64,000 nt of DNA from Aquabacterium sp029268225 (GTDB lineage: Bacteria > Pseudomonadota > Gammaproteobacteria > Burkholderiales > Burkholderiaceae_C), in the NCBI RefSeq assembly GCF_037482285.1, contig NZ_JBBEYB010000004.1, positions 124,001 to 188,000 on the forward strand, read 5' to 3'. How positions within the stretch are numbered: the first letter of the stretch is position 1; every line of letters begins with the position of its first letter. Both the position numbers and the translations under genes were made by a program. The notes below the pieces were generated by a model. It searched no databases. It was given only the letters and a program-made list of their open reading frames with translations, and was not told the DNA's origin. Below, piece by piece: positions 21,531-30,472 of the stretch.

Positions 21531-22478
21531 ATCACGCGCCGCCAGTCCCTTGCCTGTACCGTAGCGGCCACCCTGTCTGTGCCAGGGGGGCGGGTGTGGG
21601 CCGCGGGTGAGGGGGTGTGGGTGCTGCTCTCTGACACGTCCTGGGCTTACAAGGAGGCTGCAGCAGCCTTGCAGGCCGACTGGCGTCAGGTGGGGCGTGG
21701 CAAGGAGTTGGTGATCTTGAATGCGCGGGAGTGGCCCATCTCACCGCCGCCGACAGCGTTGGTGACGCTGGGTGCCAGCGCCTTGCGCATGGCCATGGAG
21801 CGCACCGGTACGCAAGCCGATTGGGCGCGGGTGCCGATCTTGTCGGCGCTGTTGCCCAAGGATGGGTTCACGGCCATCTGGAAGCGCCCGCCCAGTTGGG
21901 TGTCTGCGGCGTATCTGGATCAGCCTGTCGAGCGCTACCTCAATTTGATCCGTCGCACCATGCCACGGCTGACCACCGTGGGGGTGTTGCTGGACGACGA
22001 TACTGCGTCGCAGCGACAGGCTTTACACAAGGCCGCTCAAGATCGTGGCTTGCGGCTGGTGATCGGGGTGGTGGACAAGCCCGATGCGGTGTCGTCTGCG
22101 CTGCGCTCGGTGTTGGCCGACGCCGACGTGTTGTTGATTCTGCCGGATGGTGCCGTGGCCGACGTGGCGGTCCTGCAGCATGTGTTGATGACCGCTTATC
22201 GTCAGCGGGTGCCGGTGGTGAGCTACTCACCGGCCTTGGTGAAAGCCGGCGCGGCCCTGGGCCTGTACGCCAGTCCGTCTCAGGCGGGCCGTCAGGTGGC
22301 GGGCATGTTGAAAGTGCCGCTGGGTGCGGCGTCGGTGTTGGCGGCGTGGCCGGCTTCACGGTGGGCTGATGATTTCACGATTGCCATCAATGAACAGGTG
22401 TGCCGATCATTGGGGCTGGATGTGCCGGACGTGACGGTGTTGACCGATGCCTTGCGGCGTGAGGAGGGCATGCGGTGA
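21528..22478 (+). CDS. Periplasmic ABC_sub_bind-like binding protein, probable CTG start
   Basis: 316 residues if translation starts at the CTG at 21528. The N-terminus is then MITRRQSLACTVAATLSVPG, a signal peptide with a twin-arginine-like start and a likely VWA cleavage site near residue 25. The rest resembles the type-1 periplasmic binding fold of the ABC_sub_bind family: LVTLGASALRMAM, VGVLLDDDTASQRQAL, ADVLLILPDGAVADV, PVVSYSPALVKAGAALGLYASPSQAGRQ. No permease or ATPase gene is near; instead it lies between a TonB receptor and a diguanylate cyclase. Its TGA overlaps the cyclase GTG. I infer a ligand-sensing adaptor rather than a transporter part; the ligand is unknown. Confidence 0.75.
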   Translation: MITRRQSLACTVAATLSVPGGRVWAAGEGVWVLLSDTSWAYKEAAAALQADWRQVGRGKELVILNAREWPISPPPTALVTLGASALRMAMERTGTQADWARVPILSALLPKDGFTAIWKRPPSWVSAAYLDQPVERYLNLIRRTMPRLTTVGVLLDDDTASQRQALHKAAQDRGLRLVIGVVDKPDAVSSALRSVLADADVLLILPDGAVADVAVLQHVLMTAYRQRVPVVSYSPALVKAGAALGLYASPSQAGRQVAGMLKVPLGAASVLAAWPASRWADDFTIAINEQVCRSLGLDVPDVTVLTDALRREEGMR

Positions 22479-23806
22479 AACTGAAGTTGAGTGGCGTACG
22501 GGTGCGCTTGTGGCTGGCGACGGCCTTGCCAGCGATGCTGGTGATCGCCTTGCTGGTGGTGGGCTTCACCTCTCAGTACGGCGGCCGCATGACCGAGGCG
22601 CTGAAAGACCGCGGAGCGGCTTCGGCGGGACAACTGGGCAGCGCGGCCGAATTCAGTCTGTTTGCGGGTGACCAGGAGGCGCTGGCGCGTCTGGCGGAAG
22701 CCACCATGCGCAGCGACGTGCAGCTGCGCGGTGTGATCATCTACAACGCCCAGGGGCAGTTGCGTGCGGCAGCCGGCAAGATGAAGGCGCGTGCGCCGCG
22801 CCTCGATGGCGCCGTTCAGATTGTGCAGTCCAAAGATGCTTTGGTGGTGTCACAGCCCATCTACTCCACGGCGACCGTGCCCATAGACGATGTGTATGCC
22901 CCGGTGCCAGAGGAAGACACCCGGATTCGGGCCACCGAGAGGCGTTTGCTGGGGTACGCCGTGGTGGAGATGTCGCTGGATGTCTTGGCGCAGCAGCGGC
23001 GCGAGTTGCTGATCTGGTCTTTGGCGACGGCGGTGGGGGGCTTGATGCTGGCGGGGGTGATGGCTTCGGTGTTGGCCGATCTGGTGTCGTCGCAGATTGG
23101 CCGCATCAACCGGGTGGTTGAGCTGGTGGGAGAGGGGCATCTGGCGGAGCGTGTGGACGTGGCCCACAGTGGCATCTTGCGCCCGCTGGCGGTGGGCATC
23201 AATGCCATGGTGGCGCGGATCGCCACCACCCAGGAAGAGTTGCAGCACCAGATCAGCCAGGCCACGCAGGAGTTGCGTGACCAGAAGGAGGCGGCCGAGC
23301 GGGCTGCGCGCACCGACTCGCTGACCGGGGTGGCAAGCCGGCGGGCATTTTCGGAAGCCGCCGAGGCCGAGATGCAGCGGGCCCTGCGTTACCGTACCGA
23401 GTTGTCCTTGCTGATGATGGACCTGGACCACTTCAAGGTGGTCAACGACACCCATGGCCATGTGACGGGCGATGCGGTGTTGGTGAGCTTTGCGCAGACG
23501 GTGCAGCAACTGGTGCGCAAGGTGGACCTGGTGGCTCGCTTGGGTGGCGAGGAGTTCGTGGTGCTGCTGCCCAACATCACGGCCGAGCAGGCCACCGCCT
23601 TGGCCGAGCGCATCCGCGAGGCCGTGCACAACAGCCGCTTGCTGGTGGAGGGCAAGCCGCTTCAGTTCAGCGTGAGCATCGGGGTGGCGCAGTTTGATCG
23701 CCGTGAACTGAGCCTGACGGGCTGGCTGGCGCGGGCCGATGCGGCGCTGTACCAGGCCAAGGCCCAGGGGCGCAACCGGGTGGTGCTGGAGACGACGGAC
23801 GCGTGA
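22475..23806 (+). CDS. Membrane-bound diguanylate cyclase with HAMP and GGDEF domains
   Basis: 443 residues; makes c-di-GMP. First membrane helix at about 11-31, a periplasmic sensor region to about 175, second helix near 180-200, HAMP (QIGRINRVVELVGEGHLAERV), a short coiled coil, then GGDEF from about 285. The active-site motif is GGEEF, preceded by the inhibitory site RKVD exactly five residues before, so it is probably an active, product-inhibited cyclase. The GTG start overlaps the preceding stop (GTGA). With the receptor and binding protein it looks like a three-layer sensing unit: outer membrane, periplasm, inner membrane. Confidence 0.9.
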   Translation: MKLKLSGVRVRLWLATALPAMLVIALLVVGFTSQYGGRMTEALKDRGAASAGQLGSAAEFSLFAGDQEALARLAEATMRSDVQLRGVIIYNAQGQLRAAAGKMKARAPRLDGAVQIVQSKDALVVSQPIYSTATVPIDDVYAPVPEEDTRIRATERRLLGYAVVEMSLDVLAQQRRELLIWSLATAVGGLMLAGVMASVLADLVSSQIGRINRVVELVGEGHLAERVDVAHSGILRPLAVGINAMVARIATTQEELQHQISQATQELRDQKEAAERAARTDSLTGVASRRAFSEAAEAEMQRALRYRTELSLLMMDLDHFKVVNDTHGHVTGDAVLVSFAQTVQQLVRKVDLVARLGGEEFVVLLPNITAEQATALAERIREAVHNSRLLVEGKPLQFSVSIGVAQFDRRELSLTGWLARADAALYQAKAQGRNRVVLETTDA

Positions 23807-23814
23807 ACGATGCG

Positions 23815-23862
23815 CCGGTGTGTCACCGGTGTGCGTTGGGGGGGCACCGGCTGAGACCGGTG
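23815..23862. repeat. Two small hairpins between convergent genes
   Basis: CCGGTG-TGT-CACCGG (23815-23829) and CACCGG-CTGAGA-CCGGTG (23845-23862) share the same 6-base arms. No T run follows, so their role as 3'-end structures is uncertain. Confidence 0.35.
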
Positions 23863-23879
23863 GCAGTGCTGGACGCCAG

Positions 23880-25058
23880 TCAGGCCGTTTCGGCGAACAG
23901 CTCGCGGCCGATCAGCATGCGGCGGATCTCCGATGTGCCGGCACCGATCTCGTAGAGCTTGGCATCGCGCCACAGGCGGCCCAGCGGGTAGTCGTTGATG
24001 TAGCCGTTGCCACCGAAGATCTGGATGCCTTCGCCGGCCATCCAGGTGGCTTTTTCTGCCGTCCACAGGATGAGGGCGGCGCAGTCCTTGCGCACATGGC
24101 GGGCGTGTTGGGCGCCCAGAGCGTCGAGGTTCTTGGCCACGGTGTAGGCCAGCGAGCGGGCGGCCTGCTGCACGGTGTACATGTCGGCGACCTTGCCTTG
24201 CACAAGCTGAAACTCGCCGATGGCTTGGCCGAACTGTTTACGCTCGTGGATGTAGGGGATGACGTTGTCCATCACCGCCTGCATGATGCCCAGCGGGCCA
24301 CCCGAGAGCACGGCGCGCTCGTAGTCCAGGCCGCTCATCAGCACCTTGGTGCCGTTGCCTTCGCCGCCCAGCACGTTCTCAGCGGGCACTTCGCAGTCTT
24401 CAAAAAACAGCGGGAAGGTGTTGGAGCCGCGCATGCCCAGCTTGTCGAGGTGCTGGCCCTTGCTGAAGCCTTTCATGCCTTTCTCGATCAGGAAGGCGGT
24501 CATGCCCTTGGCGCCGGCTTCCGGGTTGGTCTTGGCATAGACCACGAGTACGTCGGCATCGCCGCCGTTGGTGATCCACATCTTGCTGCCGTTGAGGACG
24601 TAGCGGTCGCCTTTCTTCTCGGCGCGCAACTTCATGCTGACGACGTCGGAGCCGGCGTTGGGCTCGCTCATGGCCAGGGCGCCGACGAAGTCACCCCTGA
24701 TCAGCTTGGGCAGGTACTTTTGCTTTTGCGCTTCGCTGCCGTTGCGGTGGATCTGGTTGATGCACAGGTTGGAGTGCGCGCCGTAGCTCAGGCCCACCGA
24801 GGCGCTGCCGCGGCTGACTTCTTCCATGGCCACCATGTGGGCCAGGTAGCCCAGGTTGGTGCCGCCGTACTCTTCGGATACGGTCAGACCGTGCACGCCC
24901 AGGTCGCCCAGCTTCTTCCACATGTCGGCAGGGAAGAGGTTGTCGCGGTCGATGTCGGCGGCGCGGGGCGCGAGTTCCTTGTCCACGAAAGTGCGCACGC
25001 TGTCGCGCAGGGCGTCGATGTCTTCACCGAGTTGGTGATTCAGGCCGGGCAGGGTCAT
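23880..25058 (-). CDS. liuA: Isovaleryl-CoA dehydrogenase
   Basis: FAD enzyme oxidising isovaleryl-CoA to 3-methylcrotonyl-CoA in leucine breakdown. 392 residues. Acyl-CoA dehydrogenase blocks are ALAMSEPNAGSDVVSMKL and QIFGGNGYINDYPLGRLWRD. The catalytic base fits isovaleryl-CoA dehydrogenases: Glu247 in LDYERAVLSGGPLG, while the usual C-terminal position reads YEIGAGTSEIRR. It is the last gene of the liu set, 51 bases after liuE, and is convergent with the diguanylate cyclase. Confidence 0.95.
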   Translation of the reverse strand: MTLPGLNHQLGEDIDALRDSVRTFVDKELAPRAADIDRDNLFPADMWKKLGDLGVHGLTVSEEYGGTNLGYLAHMVAMEEVSRGSASVGLSYGAHSNLCINQIHRNGSEAQKQKYLPKLIRGDFVGALAMSEPNAGSDVVSMKLRAEKKGDRYVLNGSKMWITNGGDADVLVVYAKTNPEAGAKGMTAFLIEKGMKGFSKGQHLDKLGMRGSNTFPLFFEDCEVPAENVLGGEGNGTKVLMSGLDYERAVLSGGPLGIMQAVMDNVIPYIHERKQFGQAIGEFQLVQGKVADMYTVQQAARSLAYTVAKNLDALGAQHARHVRKDCAALILWTAEKATWMAGEGIQIFGGNGYINDYPLGRLWRDAKLYEIGAGTSEIRRMLIGRELFAETA

Positions 25059-25109
25059 GAGAAAGCTCCTCGGTGTCGTGTTGTCAGAGTGAAGAAAGAT
25101 GGGGGCAGA

Positions 25110-26030
25110 TCAGGCTTGGGTGCGCTTGGCCAGCAGGGCATTGCTGACGCGGGAGACGGGCTTGCGGCCCAATACGCTGGAGACGAAGGCGCCGGCATCC
25201 ACCAAGGCGTCGAGGTCGATGCCCGTGTTGATGCCCAGGCCGTGCAGCAGGTAGACCACGTCTTCGGTGGCGACGTTGCCGGTGGCGCCCTTGGCATAGG
25301 GGCAGCCGCCCAGACCAGCGATGCTGGTGTCGAAGGTGTGGATGCCCAGCGCCAGGCTGGAGTAGATGTTGGTGAGCGCCTGGCCGTAGGTGTCGTGGAA
25401 GTGACCGCTTAGCTCGGCCAGGGGCACGTGCTTCAAGGCGCGTTCCATCACGGCGGTCACGCGGCCGGCGGTGCCCACGCCGATGGTGTCGGCGATGCCG
25501 ATGTGGTCAGAGCCGATGTCAAGCAGGCGTTGCACGACGTCTTCCACCGCGTCAAGCGAGACCTCGCCCTGGTAAGGGCAGCCCAGGGCGCACGAGACGG
25601 CGGCGCGCACCTTCATGCCGTGGGCCTTGGCGGCCTCGGCCACGGGGCGGAAGCGTTCGATGGACTCGGCGATGGAGCAGTTGATGTTGCGCTGGCTGAA
25701 AGCTTCGCTGGCGGCGGCGAAGATGACCACCTCGTCGGCCCGCGAGGCGAGGGCGCCTTCAAAGCCTTTCATGTTCGGCGTGAGCACGCTGTAGCGCACG
25801 CCCGGTTGGCGCTGGATGCCGGCCATGATCTGGGCGTTGTCGGCCATCTGCGGCACCCACTTGGGGCTGACGTAGCTGGTGACCTCGATTTCGCGCAGGC
25901 CGGCGGCTTGCAGTCGGTGCACGAGCTCGATCTTGTCGGCAGCCTCCACGGGCTGCGCTTCGTTTTGCAGGCCGTCACGCGGGCCGACATCGACCAGGGT
26001 GACGTGGCTGGGGAAGGTGGGGTGGCTCAT
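25110..26030 (-). CDS. liuE: Hydroxymethylglutaryl-CoA lyase
   Basis: Cleaves HMG-CoA to acetoacetate and acetyl-CoA, the last step of the leucine route. 306 residues. DVGPRDGLQNE at the N-terminus, the metal-binding HFHDTYGQAL, and the signature SIAGLGGCPYAKGATGN with its catalytic cysteine are intact. It follows liuD after 23 bases. No 3-ketoacid CoA-transferase or acetoacetyl-CoA synthetase gene is present in the window. Confidence 0.95.
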   Translation of the reverse strand: MSHPTFPSHVTLVDVGPRDGLQNEAQPVEAADKIELVHRLQAAGLREIEVTSYVSPKWVPQMADNAQIMAGIQRQPGVRYSVLTPNMKGFEGALASRADEVVIFAAASEAFSQRNINCSIAESIERFRPVAEAAKAHGMKVRAAVSCALGCPYQGEVSLDAVEDVVQRLLDIGSDHIGIADTIGVGTAGRVTAVMERALKHVPLAELSGHFHDTYGQALTNIYSSLALGIHTFDTSIAGLGGCPYAKGATGNVATEDVVYLLHGLGINTGIDLDALVDAGAFVSSVLGRKPVSRVSNALLAKRTQA

Positions 26031-26053
26031 GGTGTGATCCTGTGTGACGATGC

Positions 26054-28060
26054 TCAGGCCGTGGCTTCCAGGCGCAGCAGTTCGACGCCTTCGGCCAACT
26101 GGTCGCCCACGGCGCAGAGGATGGCGGAGACGACGCCGTCGTGCGGAGCGGTGAGGGTGTGCTCCATTTTCATGGCTTCGGTGACGGCCAGGGCCTCGCC
26201 TTGCTTGACCTGCTGGCCTTCGCTGACCAGCATGGCCACGACCTTGCCGGGCATCAGCGCGGTGAGGCGGCCTCCGGCAGCCTGCTCGTCGGACTGGCGC
26301 AGGGGGTCGATGCGTTGCACGCGGGCGTGACCTTGCGAGGTGAACACATCCAGCTCGTTGCCGTGGCGGTACACGCTCAGGCGCAGGCGTTGGCCTTGCA
26401 CATCGGCCTCGAACTGCTCGCCGCCGTGGTCGGTGCGGCTCAGGGGCTGCACCGTCACGTTGACGGCATCCCAGCTGAGTTGCCAGGTGCCGTCGCGTTG
26501 GATGTCCAGCATGACAGCGAGCGTCTGGCCGTCGATGTGGAGTTTGACGAGACGACGTGCGTCACCGTGCAGGCGCCAGTGGTCGGTGCGCGACCAGGGG
26601 TCGCGGTGAGCGTGGTGAGGCGTGGTGTTCTGGGCGTCGGCCTGCAGGCGCAGCAGGGCGCCGGCCACGGCGTGCGCGATGGGCAGCGAGGGCGCTTCAA
26701 ACAGCGCGCTGTGTTCGCGCTCGATCAAGGCAGTGTCCAGGTCGGCCTGCGCGAACGACGCGGTGGCGGCCACGCGGCGCAAGAAGCTGACGTTGTGGCT
26801 CAGGCCGGTGATGTGCAGATCGGACAGGGCGGTGTCGAGTCGGGACAAGGCGGCAGCGCGGTCTTCGCCGTGCACGATGAGCTTGGCAATCATCGAGTCG
26901 TAGTGCGGGGTGATGGCATCGCCTTCGCGCACGCCGCTGTCGATGCGCACCGGCGCAATCGCGAAGGTGCTGCAGATCGGGGTGCGCAGCACCTGCAGCG
27001 TGCCGGTGGCGGGCAGGAACTGCTGGGCCGGGTTCTCGGCGCAGATGCGCGCTTCGATGGCGTGGCCGGTGAAGGTGATCTGCGCTTGCGTCAAGGGCAG
27101 AGGTTCACCGGCAGCCACGCGCAGTTGCCACTCCACCAGGTCTTGGCCGGTGATGGCCTCGGTGACCGGGTGCTCCACCTGCAGGCGGGTGTTCATCTCC
27201 ATGAAGTAAAACCTGCCGTCTTGCTCGCAGATGAACTCCACCGTGCCCGCCCCGACATAGCCCACGCTGCGCGCCGCGGCGATGGCCGCATCGCCCATCT
27301 GGGCGCGACGCTCAGGCGTCATGCCGGGGGCCGGGGCCTCTTCCAGCACCTTCTGATGGCGGCGTTGCACCGAGCAGTCGCGCTCGCCCAGGTACACGTA
27401 GTGGCCGTGGGTGTCGCCAAAGATCTGGATCTCGATGTGGCGCGGGCGGGTGACGTAGCGCTCGATCAGCACATGGGCGTCGCCGAAACTGGCTTGGGCT
27501 TCACGCTGGCAGGAGGCCAGGGCGGCGGCGAAATCGGCCGACTGCTGCACCAGACGCATGCCCTTGCCGCCACCGCCGGCGCTGGCCTTGATCAGCACGG
27601 GGTAGCCGATCTCGTCGGCTTGGGCTTGCAGAAAGGCGGGGTCCTGGTGGTCGCCGTGGTAGCCCGGTACCAGGGGCACCTGCGCGCGCTCCATCAGTGC
27701 CTTGGCAGCCGACTTGCTGCCCATGGCGGCGATGGCCGATGGCGGTGGGCCGATGAAGGCGATGCCCGCATCGACACAGGCCTGCGCGAAGGCTTCGTTT
27801 TCGCTCAGGAAACCGTAGCCGGGGTGGATGGCCTGGGCGCCGGTGGCCTGGGCGGCCGCGAGGATGCGGTCGGCGCACAGATAGCTCTCACGCGGGCTGG
27901 CACCGCCGATGTGCACGGCCTCGTCGCACAGTTGCACGTGGCGGGACAGCGCGTCGGCGTCGGAGTAGACGGTCACGGTGCGGATGCCCAGGCGGCGTGC
28001 GGTGCTGGCGACGCGGCACGCGATCTCTCCGCGGTTCGCAATGAGGATTTTGGTGAACAT
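26054..28060 (-). CDS. liuD: Methylcrotonyl-CoA carboxylase, biotin-containing alpha subunit
   Basis: Carries biotin carboxylase and biotin carrier domains of 3-methylcrotonyl-CoA carboxylase, 668 residues. Biotin carboxylase: ILIANRGEIACRVASTAR, the glycine-rich ATP-grasp loop SAGGGGKGMRLV, EMNTRLQVEHPVTE. The biotin carrier is at the C-terminus: TEAMKMEHTL with biotinyl Lys631. liuC lies 4 bases upstream in the operon. Association with the LiuB subunit and the other liu genes favours methylcrotonyl-CoA over propionyl- or geranyl-CoA as substrate. Confidence 0.95.
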   Translation of the reverse strand: MFTKILIANRGEIACRVASTARRLGIRTVTVYSDADALSRHVQLCDEAVHIGGASPRESYLCADRILAAAQATGAQAIHPGYGFLSENEAFAQACVDAGIAFIGPPPSAIAAMGSKSAAKALMERAQVPLVPGYHGDHQDPAFLQAQADEIGYPVLIKASAGGGGKGMRLVQQSADFAAALASCQREAQASFGDAHVLIERYVTRPRHIEIQIFGDTHGHYVYLGERDCSVQRRHQKVLEEAPAPGMTPERRAQMGDAAIAAARSVGYVGAGTVEFICEQDGRFYFMEMNTRLQVEHPVTEAITGQDLVEWQLRVAAGEPLPLTQAQITFTGHAIEARICAENPAQQFLPATGTLQVLRTPICSTFAIAPVRIDSGVREGDAITPHYDSMIAKLIVHGEDRAAALSRLDTALSDLHITGLSHNVSFLRRVAATASFAQADLDTALIEREHSALFEAPSLPIAHAVAGALLRLQADAQNTTPHHAHRDPWSRTDHWRLHGDARRLVKLHIDGQTLAVMLDIQRDGTWQLSWDAVNVTVQPLSRTDHGGEQFEADVQGQRLRLSVYRHGNELDVFTSQGHARVQRIDPLRQSDEQAAGGRLTALMPGKVVAMLVSEGQQVKQGEALAVTEAMKMEHTLTAPHDGVVSAILCAVGDQLAEGVELLRLEATA

Positions 28061-28064
28061 GGGC

Positions 28065-28847
28065 TCAGCCTTGTTGCCACGCGGGCGCGGTCTTGTTCAG
28101 GAAAGCGTGCAGGCCAGCGCGGCCTTCTTCGCTGGCGCGGATGTCGGCGATGTGGCGCGCGGTGTGGTCGCGCAGGGCGGGCGTGAGGGGCTGCCCGGCC
28201 ACTTCGCTGATCAGGCGCTTGCCCGCCCGCACGGCCTGCGGGCCGTTGGCGACGATGGCATGCACCAGCTGGTCCACGGCGGCGTCCAGCGCATCGGCTA
28301 CGACCACCTCATGCAGCAGGCCCAGATGATGAGCCTGTGCCGCATCGAAGCGCTCGGCGGTGACGATGTAGCGACGCGCAGCGCGCTCCCCGATGGCACG
28401 CAGCACATAGGGGCTGATGGTCGCGGGCGTCAGCCCCAGCTTGACCTCCGACAGGCTGAAGCCCACGTTGGGGGTGCCGACCGCGATGTCACAGGCGGCG
28501 ACCAGGCCCACGCCGCCGCCGTAGCCGTCACCCTGCACGCGGGCGATCACGGGCACCGGGCAGCTGGCAATCGCCCACAGCATGTCGGCCAGACCGGTGG
28601 CGTCGGCGTGGTTCTCGTCCCAGCTGTAGCCGGCCATCTCGCGCATCCAGTTCAGGTCGGCGCCAGCGCAAAACGCCTTGCCGTGCGCGCCCAGCACCAC
28701 CACGCGCAAGCCCGGCCGGTTGGCCAACTCGGTGAAGGTGTGCGTCAATTCGGCAATCGTGGCGGCATCGAAGGCGTTGCGCAGCGTCGGGCGGTTCAGC
28801 CACACGTGGCTGACGGGGCCTTCATGACGGATGTCCAGGTTCGACAT
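28065..28847 (-). CDS. liuC: Methylglutaconyl-CoA hydratase (enoyl-CoA hydratase family)
   Basis: Hydrates 3-methylglutaconyl-CoA to HMG-CoA. 260 residues of crotonase fold. The oxyanion-hole segments are KAFCAGADLNWM and VQGDGYGGGVGLVAACDIAV; SEVKLGLTPATISPYV is typical of the methylglutaconyl-CoA branch. The same frame stays open far upstream into liuB on the same strand, but homology begins at the ATG at 28847, MSNLDIRHEGPVSHVWLNRP. Gaps to its neighbours are 11 and 4 bases. Confidence 0.94.
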   Translation of the reverse strand: MSNLDIRHEGPVSHVWLNRPTLRNAFDAATIAELTHTFTELANRPGLRVVVLGAHGKAFCAGADLNWMREMAGYSWDENHADATGLADMLWAIASCPVPVIARVQGDGYGGGVGLVAACDIAVGTPNVGFSLSEVKLGLTPATISPYVLRAIGERAARRYIVTAERFDAAQAHHLGLLHEVVVADALDAAVDQLVHAIVANGPQAVRAGKRLISEVAGQPLTPALRDHTARHIADIRASEEGRAGLHAFLNKTAPAWQQG

Positions 28848-28858
28848 GGCGGGCGTCC

Positions 28859-30466
28859 TCACATGCGGAAGACGCCGTAACGCGTCTCGGGGATCGGGGC
28901 GTTGAGCGCGGCACTGAGGGCCAGGCTCAGCACGCGGCGGGTGTCGGTGGGGCGGATCACGCCGTCGTCCCACAGGCGGGCGCTGGCGTAGTAGGGGTGG
29001 CCTTGCGCTTCGTACTGATCGCGCACGGGTGCTTTGAAGGCTTCTTCTTCGTCGGCCGACCAGCTGCCACCTTTGGCCTCGATGCCATCGCGCTTGACGG
29101 TCGCGAGCACGCTGGCAGCCTGCTCGCCACCCATGACGCTGATGCGGGCGTTGGGCCACATCCACAGCAGGCGCGGGTTGAAGGCGCGGCCGCACATGCC
29201 GTAGTTGCCGGCTCCGAACGAGCCGCCGATGATGACGGTGAACTTCGGAACAGCGGCGCACGAGACAGCGGTCACCATCTTGGCGCCAGCGCGGGCGATG
29301 CCCTCGTTTTCGTACTTGCGTCCCACCATGAAGCCGGTGATGTTCTGCAAAAAGACCAGCGGGATTTTGCGCTGGCAGCACAGCTCGATGAAGTGTGCGC
29401 CCTTGTTGGCGCTTTCGGCAAACAGGATGCCGTTGTTGGCGACGATGCCCACGGGCATGCCTTCGATGTGGGCAAAGCCGGTGACCAGGGTGGTGCCGTA
29501 GCGGGCCTTGAACTCGTCGAACTCGGAGCCGTCGACCAGGCGGGCGATCACCTCGCGCACGTCGAAAGGTTTGCGCGTGTCGGTGGGGATGATGCCGTTG
29601 AGCTCGGCCTCGTCGTACAGCGGGGCGCGCGGGGCGACCAGGGCCAGCTCGGGCGTCTTGCGCCAGTTCAGGCGGGCCACGGCCTGGCGGGCCAGGGCCA
29701 GCGCGTGCACATCGTCGCGGGCCAGGTGGTCGGCCACGCCCGACAGGCGGGTGTGCACATCGCCGCCGCCCAGGTCTTCGGCGGTGACGACCTCGCCGGT
29801 GGCGGCTTTGACCAGCGGTGGGCCGCCCAAAAAGATCGTGCCCTGGTTGGCGACGATGATGGTCTCGTCGCTCATGGCGGGCACATAGGCGCCACCGGCC
29901 GTGCACGAGCCCATCACCACGGCGATCTGCGGGATGCCGGCGGCGCTCAGGTTGGCCTGGTTGTAGAAGATGCGCCCGAAGTGGTCGCGGTCGGGGAAGA
30001 CGTCGTCCTGGTTGGGCAGGTTGGCGCCGCCCGAGTCCACCAGGTAGATGCAGGGCAGGCGGTTCTGCGCGGCGATCTCTTGCGCACGCAGGTGCTTCTT
30101 GACGGTGAGCGGGTAGTAGGTGCCGCCTTTGACGGTCGCGTCGTTGCACACGATCATGCATTCGACGCCCGACACGCGGCCGATGCCGGTGATGATGCCG
30201 GCGCTGGGTGCAGCGTTATCGTACACGTTCAATGCAGCCAGCGCGCCCACTTCCAGGAAGGGCGAGCCAGCATCAAGCAGCTGTTCGACGCGGTCACGCG
30301 GCAGCAGCTTGCCGCGCGCCAGGTGCTTGGCGCGTGGGGCGTCACCGCCACCCAGGGCGATGCGGGCCAGTTGCGCCTCCAGGTCGGCCACCAGGGCCTG
30401 CATGGCGCGGACGCTGTCCTTGAAGGTTTCGCTGCGCGGATTGAGTTGGGTCTCGATGACGGGCAT
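28859..30466 (-). CDS. liuB: Methylcrotonyl-CoA carboxylase, carboxyltransferase beta subunit
   Basis: Transfers the carboxyl group from biotin to 3-methylcrotonyl-CoA, 535 residues, the usual length. Typical blocks are HLARGKLLPRDRVEQLLD, IYLVDSGGANLPNQDDVFPD, GSCTAGGAYVPAMSDE, NITGFMVGRKYENEGIA and GNYGMCGRAFNPRLLWMWPN. The start is 6 bases after the tetR stop, so the regulator and the enzymes are very likely cotranscribed. Confidence 0.96.
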   Translation of the reverse strand: MPVIETQLNPRSETFKDSVRAMQALVADLEAQLARIALGGGDAPRAKHLARGKLLPRDRVEQLLDAGSPFLEVGALAALNVYDNAAPSAGIITGIGRVSGVECMIVCNDATVKGGTYYPLTVKKHLRAQEIAAQNRLPCIYLVDSGGANLPNQDDVFPDRDHFGRIFYNQANLSAAGIPQIAVVMGSCTAGGAYVPAMSDETIIVANQGTIFLGGPPLVKAATGEVVTAEDLGGGDVHTRLSGVADHLARDDVHALALARQAVARLNWRKTPELALVAPRAPLYDEAELNGIIPTDTRKPFDVREVIARLVDGSEFDEFKARYGTTLVTGFAHIEGMPVGIVANNGILFAESANKGAHFIELCCQRKIPLVFLQNITGFMVGRKYENEGIARAGAKMVTAVSCAAVPKFTVIIGGSFGAGNYGMCGRAFNPRLLWMWPNARISVMGGEQAASVLATVKRDGIEAKGGSWSADEEEAFKAPVRDQYEAQGHPYYASARLWDDGVIRPTDTRRVLSLALSAALNAPIPETRYGVFRM

Positions 30467-30472
30467 GGTCGA

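Noticed and set aside
26141..28186. A 681-codon plus-strand frame opposite liuD.
   Set aside because: Shadow of the high-GC biotin carboxylase gene; no domain seen.
28848..30161. Upstream open extension of the liuC frame, giving a 698-residue protein.
   Set aside because: The added part is an out-of-frame reading of liuB (Arg/Pro/His rich); enoyl-CoA hydratase homology starts at 28847.
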